DNA of 64,000 bases from Rufibacter tibetensis. Its GTDB lineage: Bacteria; Bacteroidota; Bacteroidia; Cytophagales; Hymenobacteraceae. Both the position numbers and the translations under genes were made by a program. Position 1 is the first letter of the stretch. Every line of letters starts with the position of its first letter. The notes beneath the pieces were generated by a model. It was not told the origin of the DNA, did no database searches, and saw only the letters and a program-made list of their open reading frames with translations. Location of the stretch: assembly GCF_001310085.1 (NCBI RefSeq), contig NZ_CP012643.1:1705001-1769000 (forward strand). Direction: 5' to 3'. This document shows, piece after piece, positions 19,656 to 27,281 of the stretch.

Positions 19656-19960
19656 ATCCATCGTTTACAAGCCATTTTTTTATAAAATACAATTCATCAT
19701 ACTAAATACCAGATTCAACACTCATAATATGATTATGGATTATAGAAACGCTTTTTCAGCAAATTCTAGCCTATTTTAAAACAAAATGCATAGAACTTAA
19801 ATAAGCGGTAAGCTATAAATTAAAGAGTATCAGCAATCATTAAACATACTTAAATCCAAATCAGTCCTACTTATATTAAAGTTATAGACAGTTACTTACT
19901 TTCCTATTTACTCCTTCAGATACCCTCTATTATTGTATCGTTATTAAAAAGTAAAAGGAT
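19656..19960. other. AT-rich intergenic region, 305 bp
   Basis: Strongly AT-rich with no coding frame and no hairpin I could support. Markedly different in composition from the surrounding roughly 50 percent GC genes. Confidence 0.6.
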
Positions 19961-20221
19961 ATGAACGCTACCGGGTTACATCTAAAGAGCACTTCTCCCA
20001 TGCAACAGCAGGCAAGAATCAGTTTAGTGACTGCAAAGAAACCTGGCGTACAAACGTCCCAGAAACTCGCCATTATGTATGACAATCACCCTGCAACTTC
20101 GATCAGGAATGCAGCAGGGTTCAAAAGCAACCCCTTCTCTGATGGGTTTGTCCTAGATGGCTACTTTTTAGGAACCTTTGAATTTGATTCCCTTACCGGA
20201 CACCCGGGCATAAGATACTAA
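19961..20221 (+). CDS. Small hypothetical protein, 86 residues
   Basis: 86 residues with no signal peptide or membrane helix and no recognised domain. The sequence is polar, with a Gln/Lys/Ser-rich first half and a C-terminal part containing SDGFVLDGYFLGTFEFDSL. AAAAGGAT just before the ATG could act as a weak ribosome site. The reading frame is closed by a stop 11 bp before a small hairpin (20233-20254) and a terminator, which supports a real transcription unit. It could still be a chance frame in AT-rich DNA. Confidence 0.45.
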   Translation: MNATGLHLKSTSPMQQQARISLVTAKKPGVQTSQKLAIMYDNHPATSIRNAAGFKSNPFSDGFVLDGYFLGTFEFDSLTGHPGIRY

Positions 20222-20232
20222 GAATTTACCTC

Positions 20233-20254
20233 CTTGTTGGTTCACCCCAACAAG
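20233..20254 (+). terminator. Small hairpin after the 86-residue gene
   Basis: CTTGTTGG pairs with CCAACAAG over a 6-nt loop, 12 bp past the stop; no T run follows directly. Confidence 0.35.
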
Positions 20255-20278
20255 CCAACCCACATATCCCCCTAAGCC

Positions 20279-20316
20279 AAAAGGCCCGAGAACTTATGTT
20301 TTCGGGCTTTTTTTAT
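20279..20316 (+). terminator. Intrinsic terminator
   Basis: AAGGCCCGAGA and TTTTCGGGCTTTTTTT form a stem with a T-rich tail. It probably ends the unit containing the 86-residue gene. Confidence 0.7.
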
Positions 20317-20354
20317 AAATCAACTCAAAACTCTTTAACCTCTTATATCTAAAC

Positions 20355-20390
20355 AAAAGAGCCCGGAAACTTACGCTTCCGGGCTCTTTT
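20355..20390. terminator. Bidirectional terminator, 14-bp perfect stem
   Basis: AAAAGAGCCCGGAA pairs perfectly with TTCCGGGCTCTTTT over an 8-nt loop. It serves ettA (minus) and backs up the plus-strand terminator before it. The adjoining TATGAAATCAGCTTTAAAAC resembles the right arm of the family-1 palindrome. Confidence 0.85.
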
Positions 20391-20414
20391 TATGAAATCA
20401 GCTTTAAAACAGAC

Positions 20415-22082
20415 TTAGTTCATCAGCTTCTTGTAACGGATACGCTTCGGTTCCACGTCACCCAAGCGCTTCTTCTTAGCTTCCTCATAGTCTGAGAAGT
20501 TTCCTTCAAACCAAACTACCTGTGAGTCGCCCTCAAAGGCCAGGATGTGCGTAGCAATTCTATCTAAGAACCAGCGGTCGTGGGAGATGACTACGGCGCA
20601 ACCGGCGAAGTTTTCCAGCGCGTCTTCCAGTGCCCGGATGGCATTCACGTCCAAGTCGTTGGTAGGCTCATCCAGTAGCAACAGGTTGGCACCTTGCTTC
20701 AAGGTCATGGCCAGGTGTACACGGTTACGCTCTCCCCCAGACAACACACCTACTTTCTTCTCCTGGTCACCACCAGAGAAGTTGAACTTGCTCACGTACG
20801 CCCGGGCATTCACCTGGCGGCCGGCCAACAACATGGTCTCGGTACCACCAGAGATGGTTTCAAACACAGATTTGTTCGGGTCCAAGCTTTCGTGCTGCTG
20901 GTCTACATAAGCGGTTTCTACCGTTGGCCCTACGTTGATGGTTCCTGCATCAGCGGCTTCACGGCCCGTGATAAGGCGGAACAAGGTAGACTTACCCGCA
21001 CCGTTTGGTCCGATGATGCCCACGATACCGGCTGGTGGCAAATTGAACGTGAGGTCTTCAAACAACAACTTGTCGCCAAAAGCTTTGCTCAGCCCTTCAG
21101 CTTCAATCACCACGTTCCCCAAACGCGGACCGTCTGGGATGAAGAGCTCCAGCTTTTGTTCTTTCTCTTTGGCTTCCTCAGAGGCCATTTTCTCGTAGTT
21201 GCCTAAACGAGCTTTGGATTTGGCCTGGCGGGCTTTCGGGCTCATGCGGGCCCACTCCAACTCACGCTGCAGGGTCTTCTGGCGCTTGCTTTCGGTTTTC
21301 TCTTCTTTGGCCAAACGCTCGGCTTTCTGCTCCAGCCAGCTGGTGTAATTGCCTTTCCACGGAATACCTTCGCCGCGGTCCAGTTCCAGAATCCAGCCGG
21401 CTACTTTGTCCAGGAAGTATCTATCGTGGGTTACGGCAATCACGGTACCTTTGTACTGCTGCAAGTGTTGCTCCAGCCATAAAACAGACTCAGCGTCCAG
21501 GTGGTTGGTAGGCTCATCCAGTAACAAGACATCGGGCTCTTTCAGCAGTAGGCGGCAAAGGGCTACGCGGCGTTTCTCACCACCAGACAGGTTGCCGATG
21601 ACGGCTTCGCCCGGCGGGGTGCGCAGGGCGTCCATGGCGCGCTCCAGTTTGCTGTCCAGGTCCCAGGCACCCAGGTGATCCAGGCGTTCCTGCACTTCGC
21701 CCTGGCGGGCCATCAGTTTGTCAAAGTCAGCGTTTTCATCTGCGAAGGCTTCGTTGATCTCGTCGTACTCTTTTAAAAGAGCCACGGTCTCGGCTACGCC
21801 TTCCTGCACAATTTCCATTACGGTTTTATCAGGGTCCAGCTGCGGCTCCTGCTCCAGGTACCCCACAGAGTACCCCGGCGAGAAAGCTACTTCGCCCTGG
21901 AACTGCTTGTCTACGCCGGCAATCACTTTCAAAAGCGATGATTTACCCGAGCCGTTCAGACCCAACACGCCAATTTTGGCGCCGTAGAAAAAGGAGAGGT
22001 AAATGTTTTTGAGAACTTGTTTCTGCGGCGGGTAAATTTTGCTTACCCCCGCCATGGAGAAGATGATGGTTTCGTTGCTCAT
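20415..22082 (-). CDS. ettA: Energy-dependent translational throttle protein EttA (ABC-F)
   Basis: 555 residues, the standard EttA length, with no membrane domain. It has two ABC ATPase modules: Walker A GLNGSGKSSL and GPNGAGKSTL, signatures LSGGEKRRVAL and LSGGERNRVHL, Walker B VLLLDEPTNHLD and LLLLDEPTNDLD. Between them is the charged linker that holds the P-site tRNA interaction motif (about 245-320, many Lys/Arg/Glu). EttA binds the ribosome E site and gates entry into elongation according to ADP/ATP ratio. The second module keeps the FSGGDQEKKVGVLSGGE stretch. It is divergently arranged to the DUF349 gene and ends at a terminator. Confidence 0.96.
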   Translation of the reverse strand: MSNETIIFSMAGVSKIYPPQKQVLKNIYLSFFYGAKIGVLGLNGSGKSSLLKVIAGVDKQFQGEVAFSPGYSVGYLEQEPQLDPDKTVMEIVQEGVAETVALLKEYDEINEAFADENADFDKLMARQGEVQERLDHLGAWDLDSKLERAMDALRTPPGEAVIGNLSGGEKRRVALCRLLLKEPDVLLLDEPTNHLDAESVLWLEQHLQQYKGTVIAVTHDRYFLDKVAGWILELDRGEGIPWKGNYTSWLEQKAERLAKEEKTESKRQKTLQRELEWARMSPKARQAKSKARLGNYEKMASEEAKEKEQKLELFIPDGPRLGNVVIEAEGLSKAFGDKLLFEDLTFNLPPAGIVGIIGPNGAGKSTLFRLITGREAADAGTINVGPTVETAYVDQQHESLDPNKSVFETISGGTETMLLAGRQVNARAYVSKFNFSGGDQEKKVGVLSGGERNRVHLAMTLKQGANLLLLDEPTNDLDVNAIRALEDALENFAGCAVVISHDRWFLDRIATHILAFEGDSQVVWFEGNFSDYEEAKKKRLGDVEPKRIRYKKLMN

Positions 22083-22335
22083 GAATATAGTATAGATTCT
22101 GTGAGAGTATTGGCGCGAAAACGTTTTGGAAGCGTTTACGGCAAAACGGCTCCAAAACGAAACAGATAACCTTGTTTACAAAAATCAGTATGCAAACAGA
22201 CGTCAAGTTGCGTGTATTCTCTGCCAACGGGTACAAATATCGTAAATTTTGGCGGGGCCGGGTTATGATAATTGGCGTTTATTCATAAACTTGTACCAAA
22301 ATAGACTTTAAATTTTTCAGTTAATTATCCAGTAG

Positions 22336-23652
22336 ATGGAAACCAAAGATTTGTCTGAGGAGGCCCATAAGTACGGCTACATTAAGGGAAACCAGGTGTG
22401 GTTGAAGCCATTTATGCACTTTCCGGCTCGCCAGGTTGGCGATGTAAAGGAGGTCCCCGAGGAATCATTGCAGTACTTCGCAAACCGTTTTGAAAACTTC
22501 AGACAAAAGGTTGAAAGCCTCCTGGAGAAGATAGAAACCTCTGAGAACAAGGGTTCTTTCTTAATGAAGGTGTTGCACCTAAAGGAGCAGATAGAGAAGT
22601 ATGACGCCATTGGCGACTTTGAATCTTTGCACCACCGTCTCTCGGCTGCTGAGGCCGAGATCAAGGATGCCATTGCCAAAAACCGCGACAAGAACCTTTC
22701 CACCAAAATCACGCTGATTCAACAGGCCGAGGCCTTGCAAACCAGCATTGACTGGCAGGAGACCACCGATAAACTGAAGGAACTGCGCCAAAACTGGATC
22801 AAAACCGGTCCGGTAGACAAAGCCCTGACCGATGAACTGGAGGAGCGCTTCAAAGCGGCCGTAGAGGTGTTCTTTACCCGCAAGAAAGAGTTCTTCCAGG
22901 ACAAGAAAGACATGCTCTCCCGCACCATTGACAAGTACAGGGCGCTGATTGCCCAGTCTGAGTCGGTGAAGAACTCTGAGGAGTGGGAAGAAACCAGCAA
23001 AAAGCTGAAAGACCTGCAAAACCAGTGGAAAGATATTGGCGGCACCTTGCCCCGCAAGATGTCTAATGATCTCTGGAACAGCTTCAGGGCGGCCAATAAC
23101 CACTTTTTCGAGCGCCTTAAAAAGCACATCAACAGCCAGAAGAACGAGTCTAAAGACAAGTACCTGGAAGACAACCTGGAGAAGAAACGCTCTCTGGTAG
23201 CTCAGGCCGAGGCTTTGCTGGACGAACCTGTACAACAGGCCGTACCGAAAGCCAAAGAACTACAGGCCGCCTGGAAAAAGGTGGGCCCGGTGAAGCAGGA
23301 GGAGTCTGATGCCGTATGGGAAAGCTTCCTGGTGGCTTGCGACAAAATATTTGAACTGAGCAGCCTGGAGCACTTCATGCGCAAGCGTCCGTTGCCTGAA
23401 GGCAAGAACTCAGAGAACGACCAGCTGCACGCCCGCATCAACGCCCTGCGTGATTTCATCAAGTATGATAAGCAGGAGCTGGAAGTGCTGGAAACCAACC
23501 TGGGCAGGTTAAATCCAAATCCCGGTAATGAGACGTTCCGGGCTATGCTGGAAGGCAAAATCAAGAACTTTAACCGCAAAATCCGCACGAAAAACGAGCT
23601 AATAGAGCTATTGCGCAAAAAGTCTTCTCAACCAAGCAACAAAACTGCCTGA
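22336..23652 (+). CDS. DUF349 domain-containing protein
   Basis: 438 residues, soluble and strongly helical. At least three DUF349-like repeats are visible: LKELRQNWIKTGPVDKAL with RFKAAVEVFF (about 145-190), LKDLQNQWKDIGG with LWNSFRAANNHFFE (about 220-265) and AKELQAAWKKVGPVKQEE with VWESFLVACDKIFE (about 298-345). Coiled-coil segments rich in Glu and Lys link them. DUF349 proteins are widespread but of uncertain role; some resemble stress- or ribosome-associated helical proteins. Highly charged composition suggests a cytoplasmic protein. It is followed by a 13-bp hairpin just before the next start codon. Confidence 0.88.
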   Translation: METKDLSEEAHKYGYIKGNQVWLKPFMHFPARQVGDVKEVPEESLQYFANRFENFRQKVESLLEKIETSENKGSFLMKVLHLKEQIEKYDAIGDFESLHHRLSAAEAEIKDAIAKNRDKNLSTKITLIQQAEALQTSIDWQETTDKLKELRQNWIKTGPVDKALTDELEERFKAAVEVFFTRKKEFFQDKKDMLSRTIDKYRALIAQSESVKNSEEWEETSKKLKDLQNQWKDIGGTLPRKMSNDLWNSFRAANNHFFERLKKHINSQKNESKDKYLEDNLEKKRSLVAQAEALLDEPVQQAVPKAKELQAAWKKVGPVKQEESDAVWESFLVACDKIFELSSLEHFMRKRPLPEGKNSENDQLHARINALRDFIKYDKQELEVLETNLGRLNPNPGNETFRAMLEGKIKNFNRKIRTKNELIELLRKKSSQPSNKTA

Positions 23653-23659
23653 TTCATTC

Positions 23660-23698
23660 GTAAGCCGTTAGAAATAGTCCTAAAATCTAACGGCTTAC
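23660..23698 (+). terminator. 13-bp hairpin touching the start of the next gene
   Basis: GTAAGCCGTTAGA pairs perfectly with TCTAACGGCTTAC over a 13-nt loop. It begins 7 bp after the DUF349 stop and ends 3 nt before the ATG at 23702. With no T run, it may act as an attenuator or an RNA fold over the start codon as well as a terminator. Confidence 0.55.
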
Positions 23699-23701
23699 TC
23701 T

Positions 23702-24490
23702 ATGAAAAAATATTTTTTACTACTTTTCCTAGTTTTTCCTTTCTTAGCTCAGTCTCAAAACATCAAAGGTCCTTACCTGGGTGTGACCACGCAGTTCCAG
23801 AATACCTGGATCATCAATGATGAACAGTATGAGGACGTAAACTACCGCCACCGCTTCACCACCAAATGGGCGCCCTATGGGTTTGTAGTAGGCTACAAAT
23901 TCAACGAAAACCACAATGTACAGGCAGAAATTTACCGTTCTCACCAAGGCGAACGGTTTGACCTTATTGACGTGAACGGAGATAAAACCGGTGAGAAGGA
24001 AATAGACCTGGTATATTATAATATTCCATTATTATTCAAATACACCACTACAGGCACCTTGCGATTTAACTTCCAGTTAGGACCACAACTGGGCATGCTA
24101 CAAAAAGGCACAGAGCGCAACACCTTCTCCCGCACGGCCTCTTACCAAATCAAAGACCGCACACACTCAGTTGGCCAAGGTTCTTACTTGCTGGCTAGTA
24201 CTGAAGAAAGTGACCGTACCAACACCAATATAGGCGAGTTTAATCAATATGATTTGGGGATTTTACTTGGCACTGGCGTGGAGTACAGCCTCAAAGAAAA
24301 CCTGATTTTAACGGCCAACCTGCGGTACTCCTATAATTTTGTGAACATCCGCAAAGAAGAGCATATTGAAGACTTAAGCCGCGATACAGACTATTATGTC
24401 TTGCGCCAGAACATGGTAGCCGGTATTCAAATAGGCTTGAATTACCTTTTCAACACCGGTGACGGTTCAAGCAGCGCCCGCCATCAATAA
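23702..24490 (+). CDS. Outer-membrane beta-barrel protein (porin/PorT-like family)
   Basis: 262 residues. Signal peptide MKKYFLLLFLVFPFLAQSQ is followed by a sequence dominated by alternating hydrophobic and polar residues typical of an eight- to ten-strand barrel (GPYLGVTTQFQNTW, YGFVVGYKFNENHNVQAEIY, LRFNFQLGPQLGML, NLILTANLRYSYNFV, MVAGIQIGLNYLF). The pattern fits the Bacteroidota outer-membrane beta-barrel family often called PorT-like. Role probably structural or small-molecule passage; no specific substrate evident. Its start codon lies 3 nt after a strong hairpin. Confidence 0.85.
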   Translation: MKKYFLLLFLVFPFLAQSQNIKGPYLGVTTQFQNTWIINDEQYEDVNYRHRFTTKWAPYGFVVGYKFNENHNVQAEIYRSHQGERFDLIDVNGDKTGEKEIDLVYYNIPLLFKYTTTGTLRFNFQLGPQLGMLQKGTERNTFSRTASYQIKDRTHSVGQGSYLLASTEESDRTNTNIGEFNQYDLGILLGTGVEYSLKENLILTANLRYSYNFVNIRKEEHIEDLSRDTDYYVLRQNMVAGIQIGLNYLFNTGDGSSSARHQ

Positions 24491-24573
24491 CAAAAGTGCA
24501 GATCTACTAAACATTTTGCCAAATTGCCCGTTGTGTTTTAGCGTTACAGGAGCGTAAGCAGTAAGAAGAAATA

Positions 24574-24603
24574 TTTGAATTGTCAATCAAAATCTTATTT
24601 TTG
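24574..24603 (+). promoter_or_regulatory. Bacteroidota promoter of the DUF2795 gene
   Basis: TTTG at 24574-24577 and TATTTTTG at 24596-24603, separated by 18 bp, match the TTTG/TAnnTTTG (-33/-7) promoter. The start codon is 59 bp downstream. Confidence 0.6.
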
Positions 24604-24661
24604 CAGCCCGTTCACCTCTTGCAACTTGTTTGTATAGCTATATTTTAAAAGCGAAATTACT

Positions 24662-24883
24662 ATGTATTGGACACTTGAACTTGCCTCTTATTTGGAAGAT
24701 GCGCCTTGGCCAGCTACCAAAGATGAATTAATTGACTATTCTATCCGTTCTGGCGCCCCTATGGAAGTGGTAGAAAACTTACAGGCTTTGGAAGACGATG
24801 GTCAGCCTTATGAGAGCATTGAAGAAGTTTGGCCGGATTATCCTACCAAAGAAGACTTCATGTTCAACGAGGATGAGTACTAA
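24662..24883 (+). CDS. DUF2795 domain-containing small acidic protein
   Basis: 73 residues, highly acidic, soluble. MYWTLELASYLEDAPWPATK, VVENLQALEDDGQPYESIEE and WPDYPTKEDFMF match the DUF2795 family, which is strongly conserved in Bacteroidota and is often next to ribosome- or nucleic-acid-related genes. No catalytic motif is known. It has its own promoter-like sequence at 24574-24603, the best one in this window. Downstream lies the AT-rich inverted repeat at 24890-24967. Confidence 0.9.
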   Translation: MYWTLELASYLEDAPWPATKDELIDYSIRSGAPMEVVENLQALEDDGQPYESIEEVWPDYPTKEDFMFNEDEY

Positions 24884-24889
24884 ATTTTT

Positions 24890-24967
24890 ATAATTAGAAA
24901 TTCTCAATTAGAAATGGGCTATAAAGCCTTTCTCCAACTTCTAATTTTTAATTTCTAATTGAGAATT
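24890..24967. repeat. AT-rich inverted repeat, family 3
   Basis: Arms AATTCTCAATTAGAAAT (24899-24915) and ATTTCTAATTGAGAATT (24951-24967) are perfect complements of 17 bp around a 35-nt interior. A related element sits at 49309-49433. The right arm ends 5 bp before the TTG start of the ABC ATPase. Confidence 0.6.
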
Positions 24968-24972
24968 CTGAC

Positions 24973-25698
24973 TTGAGCGTCTTAGAAATAAAAGAACTGG
25001 TTGCGGGGTATGACGAGCGCGTCTTAATCCGCAACCTTTCTTTTTTAGTACCTGAACCAGCGTTTGTAGCCATTATTGGGCACAACGGAAGCGGCAAATC
25101 TACTTTCCTGAAAACCCTGACCGGCCAGGTACCTTACCAAGGTCAGATTCTGGTGCAAGGACAGCCATTTGTTTCACGCTCAGGAGCCATTGCGCGGGCT
25201 CTCTCTTACCTGCCGCAGAAGAACAATGTGGCCTTTCCTATCAAAGTGCACGAGTTGGTAGTAATGGGGCTCTTTAGGCAAAAGCGGCTTCTGGACCACT
25301 ACACCTCCGCTGACTACGCCTATGCTGATGCCACTTTAGCCCATCTGCACATTTCCCACCTAAGCCAACGTACTTTCACAGACCTTTCCGGCGGAGAGCA
25401 GCAAATGGTTTGGCTGGCGCAGTTGATGCTGCAAGACGCTCCCATTACCCTGCTGGATGAACCCACCCAACAACTAGACGTGTACCACAAGAAACGGGTC
25501 TTTGATTTGATGGTGAGTTGGGTGCGGGAAGAACAGAAAACCGTGCTTTGCATTACCCATGATTTGCTTAACCTGCTCCCCTTAGAGGGTTATCTCCTGA
25601 ACATCTCACAGCCTCAACCCAGGCTTGAGCGCATCACTCCAGAGGTAGTACTAAAGCACCAGCGTTTTCTGGAGGAGAAAGCGGTCTTGAGTGTTTAA
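24973..25698 (+). CDS. ABC transporter ATP-binding protein, FecE/BtuD type, without a partner
   Basis: 241 residues. Walker A is GHNGSGKSTF (about 37-46), signature LSGGEQQMVWLAQ (about 138), Walker B ITLLDEPTQQLD, and H-loop ITHD. This resembles the ATPase of iron-siderophore or cobalamin importers. The start codon is TTG (MSVLEIKELVAGYDERV), the only in-frame start that keeps the N-terminal strand. No permease or binding protein is adjacent, unlike most FecCDE/BtuCDF operons. The AT-rich repeat directly upstream may have separated it from partners or supply its leader. Convergent with the next gene, 6 bp apart. Confidence 0.88.
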   Translation: MSVLEIKELVAGYDERVLIRNLSFLVPEPAFVAIIGHNGSGKSTFLKTLTGQVPYQGQILVQGQPFVSRSGAIARALSYLPQKNNVAFPIKVHELVVMGLFRQKRLLDHYTSADYAYADATLAHLHISHLSQRTFTDLSGGEQQMVWLAQLMLQDAPITLLDEPTQQLDVYHKKRVFDLMVSWVREEQKTVLCITHDLLNLLPLEGYLLNISQPQPRLERITPEVVLKHQRFLEEKAVLSV

Positions 25699-25704
25699 TC
25701 ATCC

Positions 25705-26313
25705 TTACAAGGGGGGCATAGCTATCAGTTGCCCACTAGTTAAGTGGTAGATATAGAGCTTGTTTGAATCCTTAGCATCATACTTCTTATCTTTATTGGT
25801 GTCTGGGCGAGTTATAAGTGCAAGGGTGTTGCTGTTCTTATTCACTGTCCATTCAACTAGTCTTTCTTCTTCAGGGGAGATTTGCTTTAAGTGCTGCCCA
25901 CTGGCGGTGGAGACAAACAAGTACTCAGGATCATTCCACTCCAACTTCTCATTATTTCCCCACCCCTTGTAGGTGCCACTTATCAGTACCAGCCTCTCTC
26001 CTTCGTAGCGACCCGGCACGTTCAGGAACGTCCTGCTAATGACAAATCCCGCCGGAAGTTCTACTATCCTAGTCTCTTGGGTTCTGGTATTTAGGAATAA
26101 CAATTTGTTCACTCCCGGGAAGCTTAGGATTCCTTTACCGCCATCAGACTGAGAGGCCACCACCATGTCTGTGGAATCAATGGATGTGATATGGTTTAAA
26201 GACGCCGCAAACTTCTCTTGGGCCTGCACTTCTCCTGAAAGCCTAAACATAAAACACAACAAAACGATAAGCGCTTTAAGCACTAAGGGTACTACCGGCT
26301 GGGTTGCAGTCAT
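25705..26313 (-). CDS. Exported hypothetical protein with an EF-hand-like loop
   Basis: 202 residues. A hydrophobic N-terminus (about 10-30) ending in VQAQ is a signal peptide. The body is short beta-strand-like units (LLFLNTRTQETRIVEL, ERLVLISGTYKGW, EYLFVSTASGQHLKQI), like fragments of a beta-propeller. Near the C-terminus DTNKDKKYDAKD fits the Dx(N/D)xDxxxxxxD calcium-loop pattern. I do not recognise a named family; calcium binding is inferred from the loop only. Convergent with the ABC ATPase; an intergenic gap of 96 bp separates its start from ispD downstream of it. Confidence 0.7.
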   Translation of the reverse strand: MTATQPVVPLVLKALIVLLCFMFRLSGEVQAQEKFAASLNHITSIDSTDMVVASQSDGGKGILSFPGVNKLLFLNTRTQETRIVELPAGFVISRTFLNVPGRYEGERLVLISGTYKGWGNNEKLEWNDPEYLFVSTASGQHLKQISPEEERLVEWTVNKNSNTLALITRPDTNKDKKYDAKDSNKLYIYHLTSGQLIAMPPL

Positions 26314-26409
26314 AACTTTTGATGAGATGAAAATATAATTTGACTTCTGATTCAGATCTGCATTTCTAAAAATAGATTTAAAACGGCAAACTTATATTTG
26401 GGTGATTGC

Positions 26410-27120
26410 TTAACCTTCCTTCACGGAGTTACGCTCCTGCAATAGGAAAGCCTCGGCCAAGACTATATCTTCTGGAGTAGTTAGTTTGATGTTGCGGAAG
26501 CTTCCTTCCACCAGTTGAATTTTATGCCCGAACCGTTCCACTACGGAAGCGTCATCGGTGAAGAGGGGTATTTCTGGCTGGGCATAGGCACGGCGCAACA
26601 GAGGCAACCGGAAACACTGGGGAGTTTGCACCAACCTATAAGCGGTGCGGTTTACCGCTTTGGAACTGGCACCTCGCACTCTTCTGATAGATTCTTTCAA
26701 AGATACCGCCACCACCGCAGCTCCGCTTTCGGCGGCAGTAGTATAAGCGGCTGTTAAAAGGGCATTGTCAATGAAAGGTCGTACCCCATCATGCACGGCT
26801 ACTACACCATCTTCTTCCTGCGCCAAAACCTCCAACCCATTCTTCACTGATTGGAATCTGCTCTTTCCTCCTGCCGTTACCTGGTGGGGAAGCGTGAACT
26901 GGTGGGTTGCACACAGATTTTGCCACGTTAAGATTTCAGCCTCAGGCAACACCACCACTAGCAGCATGTCTGGGTCAAACGCATGGAACCTTCTGAGGGT
27001 GTGCATGAGCACGGGCTCACCAGCTATGGGAAGGAACTGTTTGGGCATAGCTGCCTGCATTCTGCTGCCAGAACCACCGGCTACCACTATGGCGTATTTC
27101 TTCAAAAGAGTTGAAAGCAT
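26410..27120 (-). CDS. ispD: 2-C-methyl-D-erythritol 4-phosphate cytidylyltransferase
   Basis: 236 residues. The nucleotide-binding loop is AIVVAGGSGSRMQAAMPKQFLPIAG, spread over about residues 9-33, followed by VAVHDGVRPFID, the conserved DGxRP block, and AYRLVQTPQCFRLPLL and FTDDASVVERFG, all diagnostic of IspD. It transfers CMP onto methylerythritol phosphate in the non-mevalonate isoprenoid pathway. No other isoprenoid genes lie nearby. The start gives MLSTLLKKYAIVV; a shorter start is not available. Confidence 0.94.
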   Translation of the reverse strand: MLSTLLKKYAIVVAGGSGSRMQAAMPKQFLPIAGEPVLMHTLRRFHAFDPDMLLVVVLPEAEILTWQNLCATHQFTLPHQVTAGGKSRFQSVKNGLEVLAQEEDGVVAVHDGVRPFIDNALLTAAYTTAAESGAAVVAVSLKESIRRVRGASSKAVNRTAYRLVQTPQCFRLPLLRRAYAQPEIPLFTDDASVVERFGHKIQLVEGSFRNIKLTTPEDIVLAEAFLLQERNSVKEG

Positions 27121-27162
27121 TGTGCCTGCAAGTTACACATTCCGGCAGCCCAAGACCAAGGT

Positions 27163-27197
27163 GTTTAGAGGACGTTTTATGAAAATAGCGCTGAAAC
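27163..27197. repeat. Dispersed intergenic palindrome, family 1
   Basis: Left arm GTTTAGAGGACGTTTT, centre ATG, right arm AAAATAGCGCTGAAAC, between ispD and the histidine kinase gene. Confidence 0.5.
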
Positions 27198-27281
27198 CAA
27201 GCTTCAGGAACATAGATGGGGCTCTTTTACCCAAGCTACCTTTAGCTTTTGTGATCCAGCTTTGCCGTTTAGGAAGTGACT

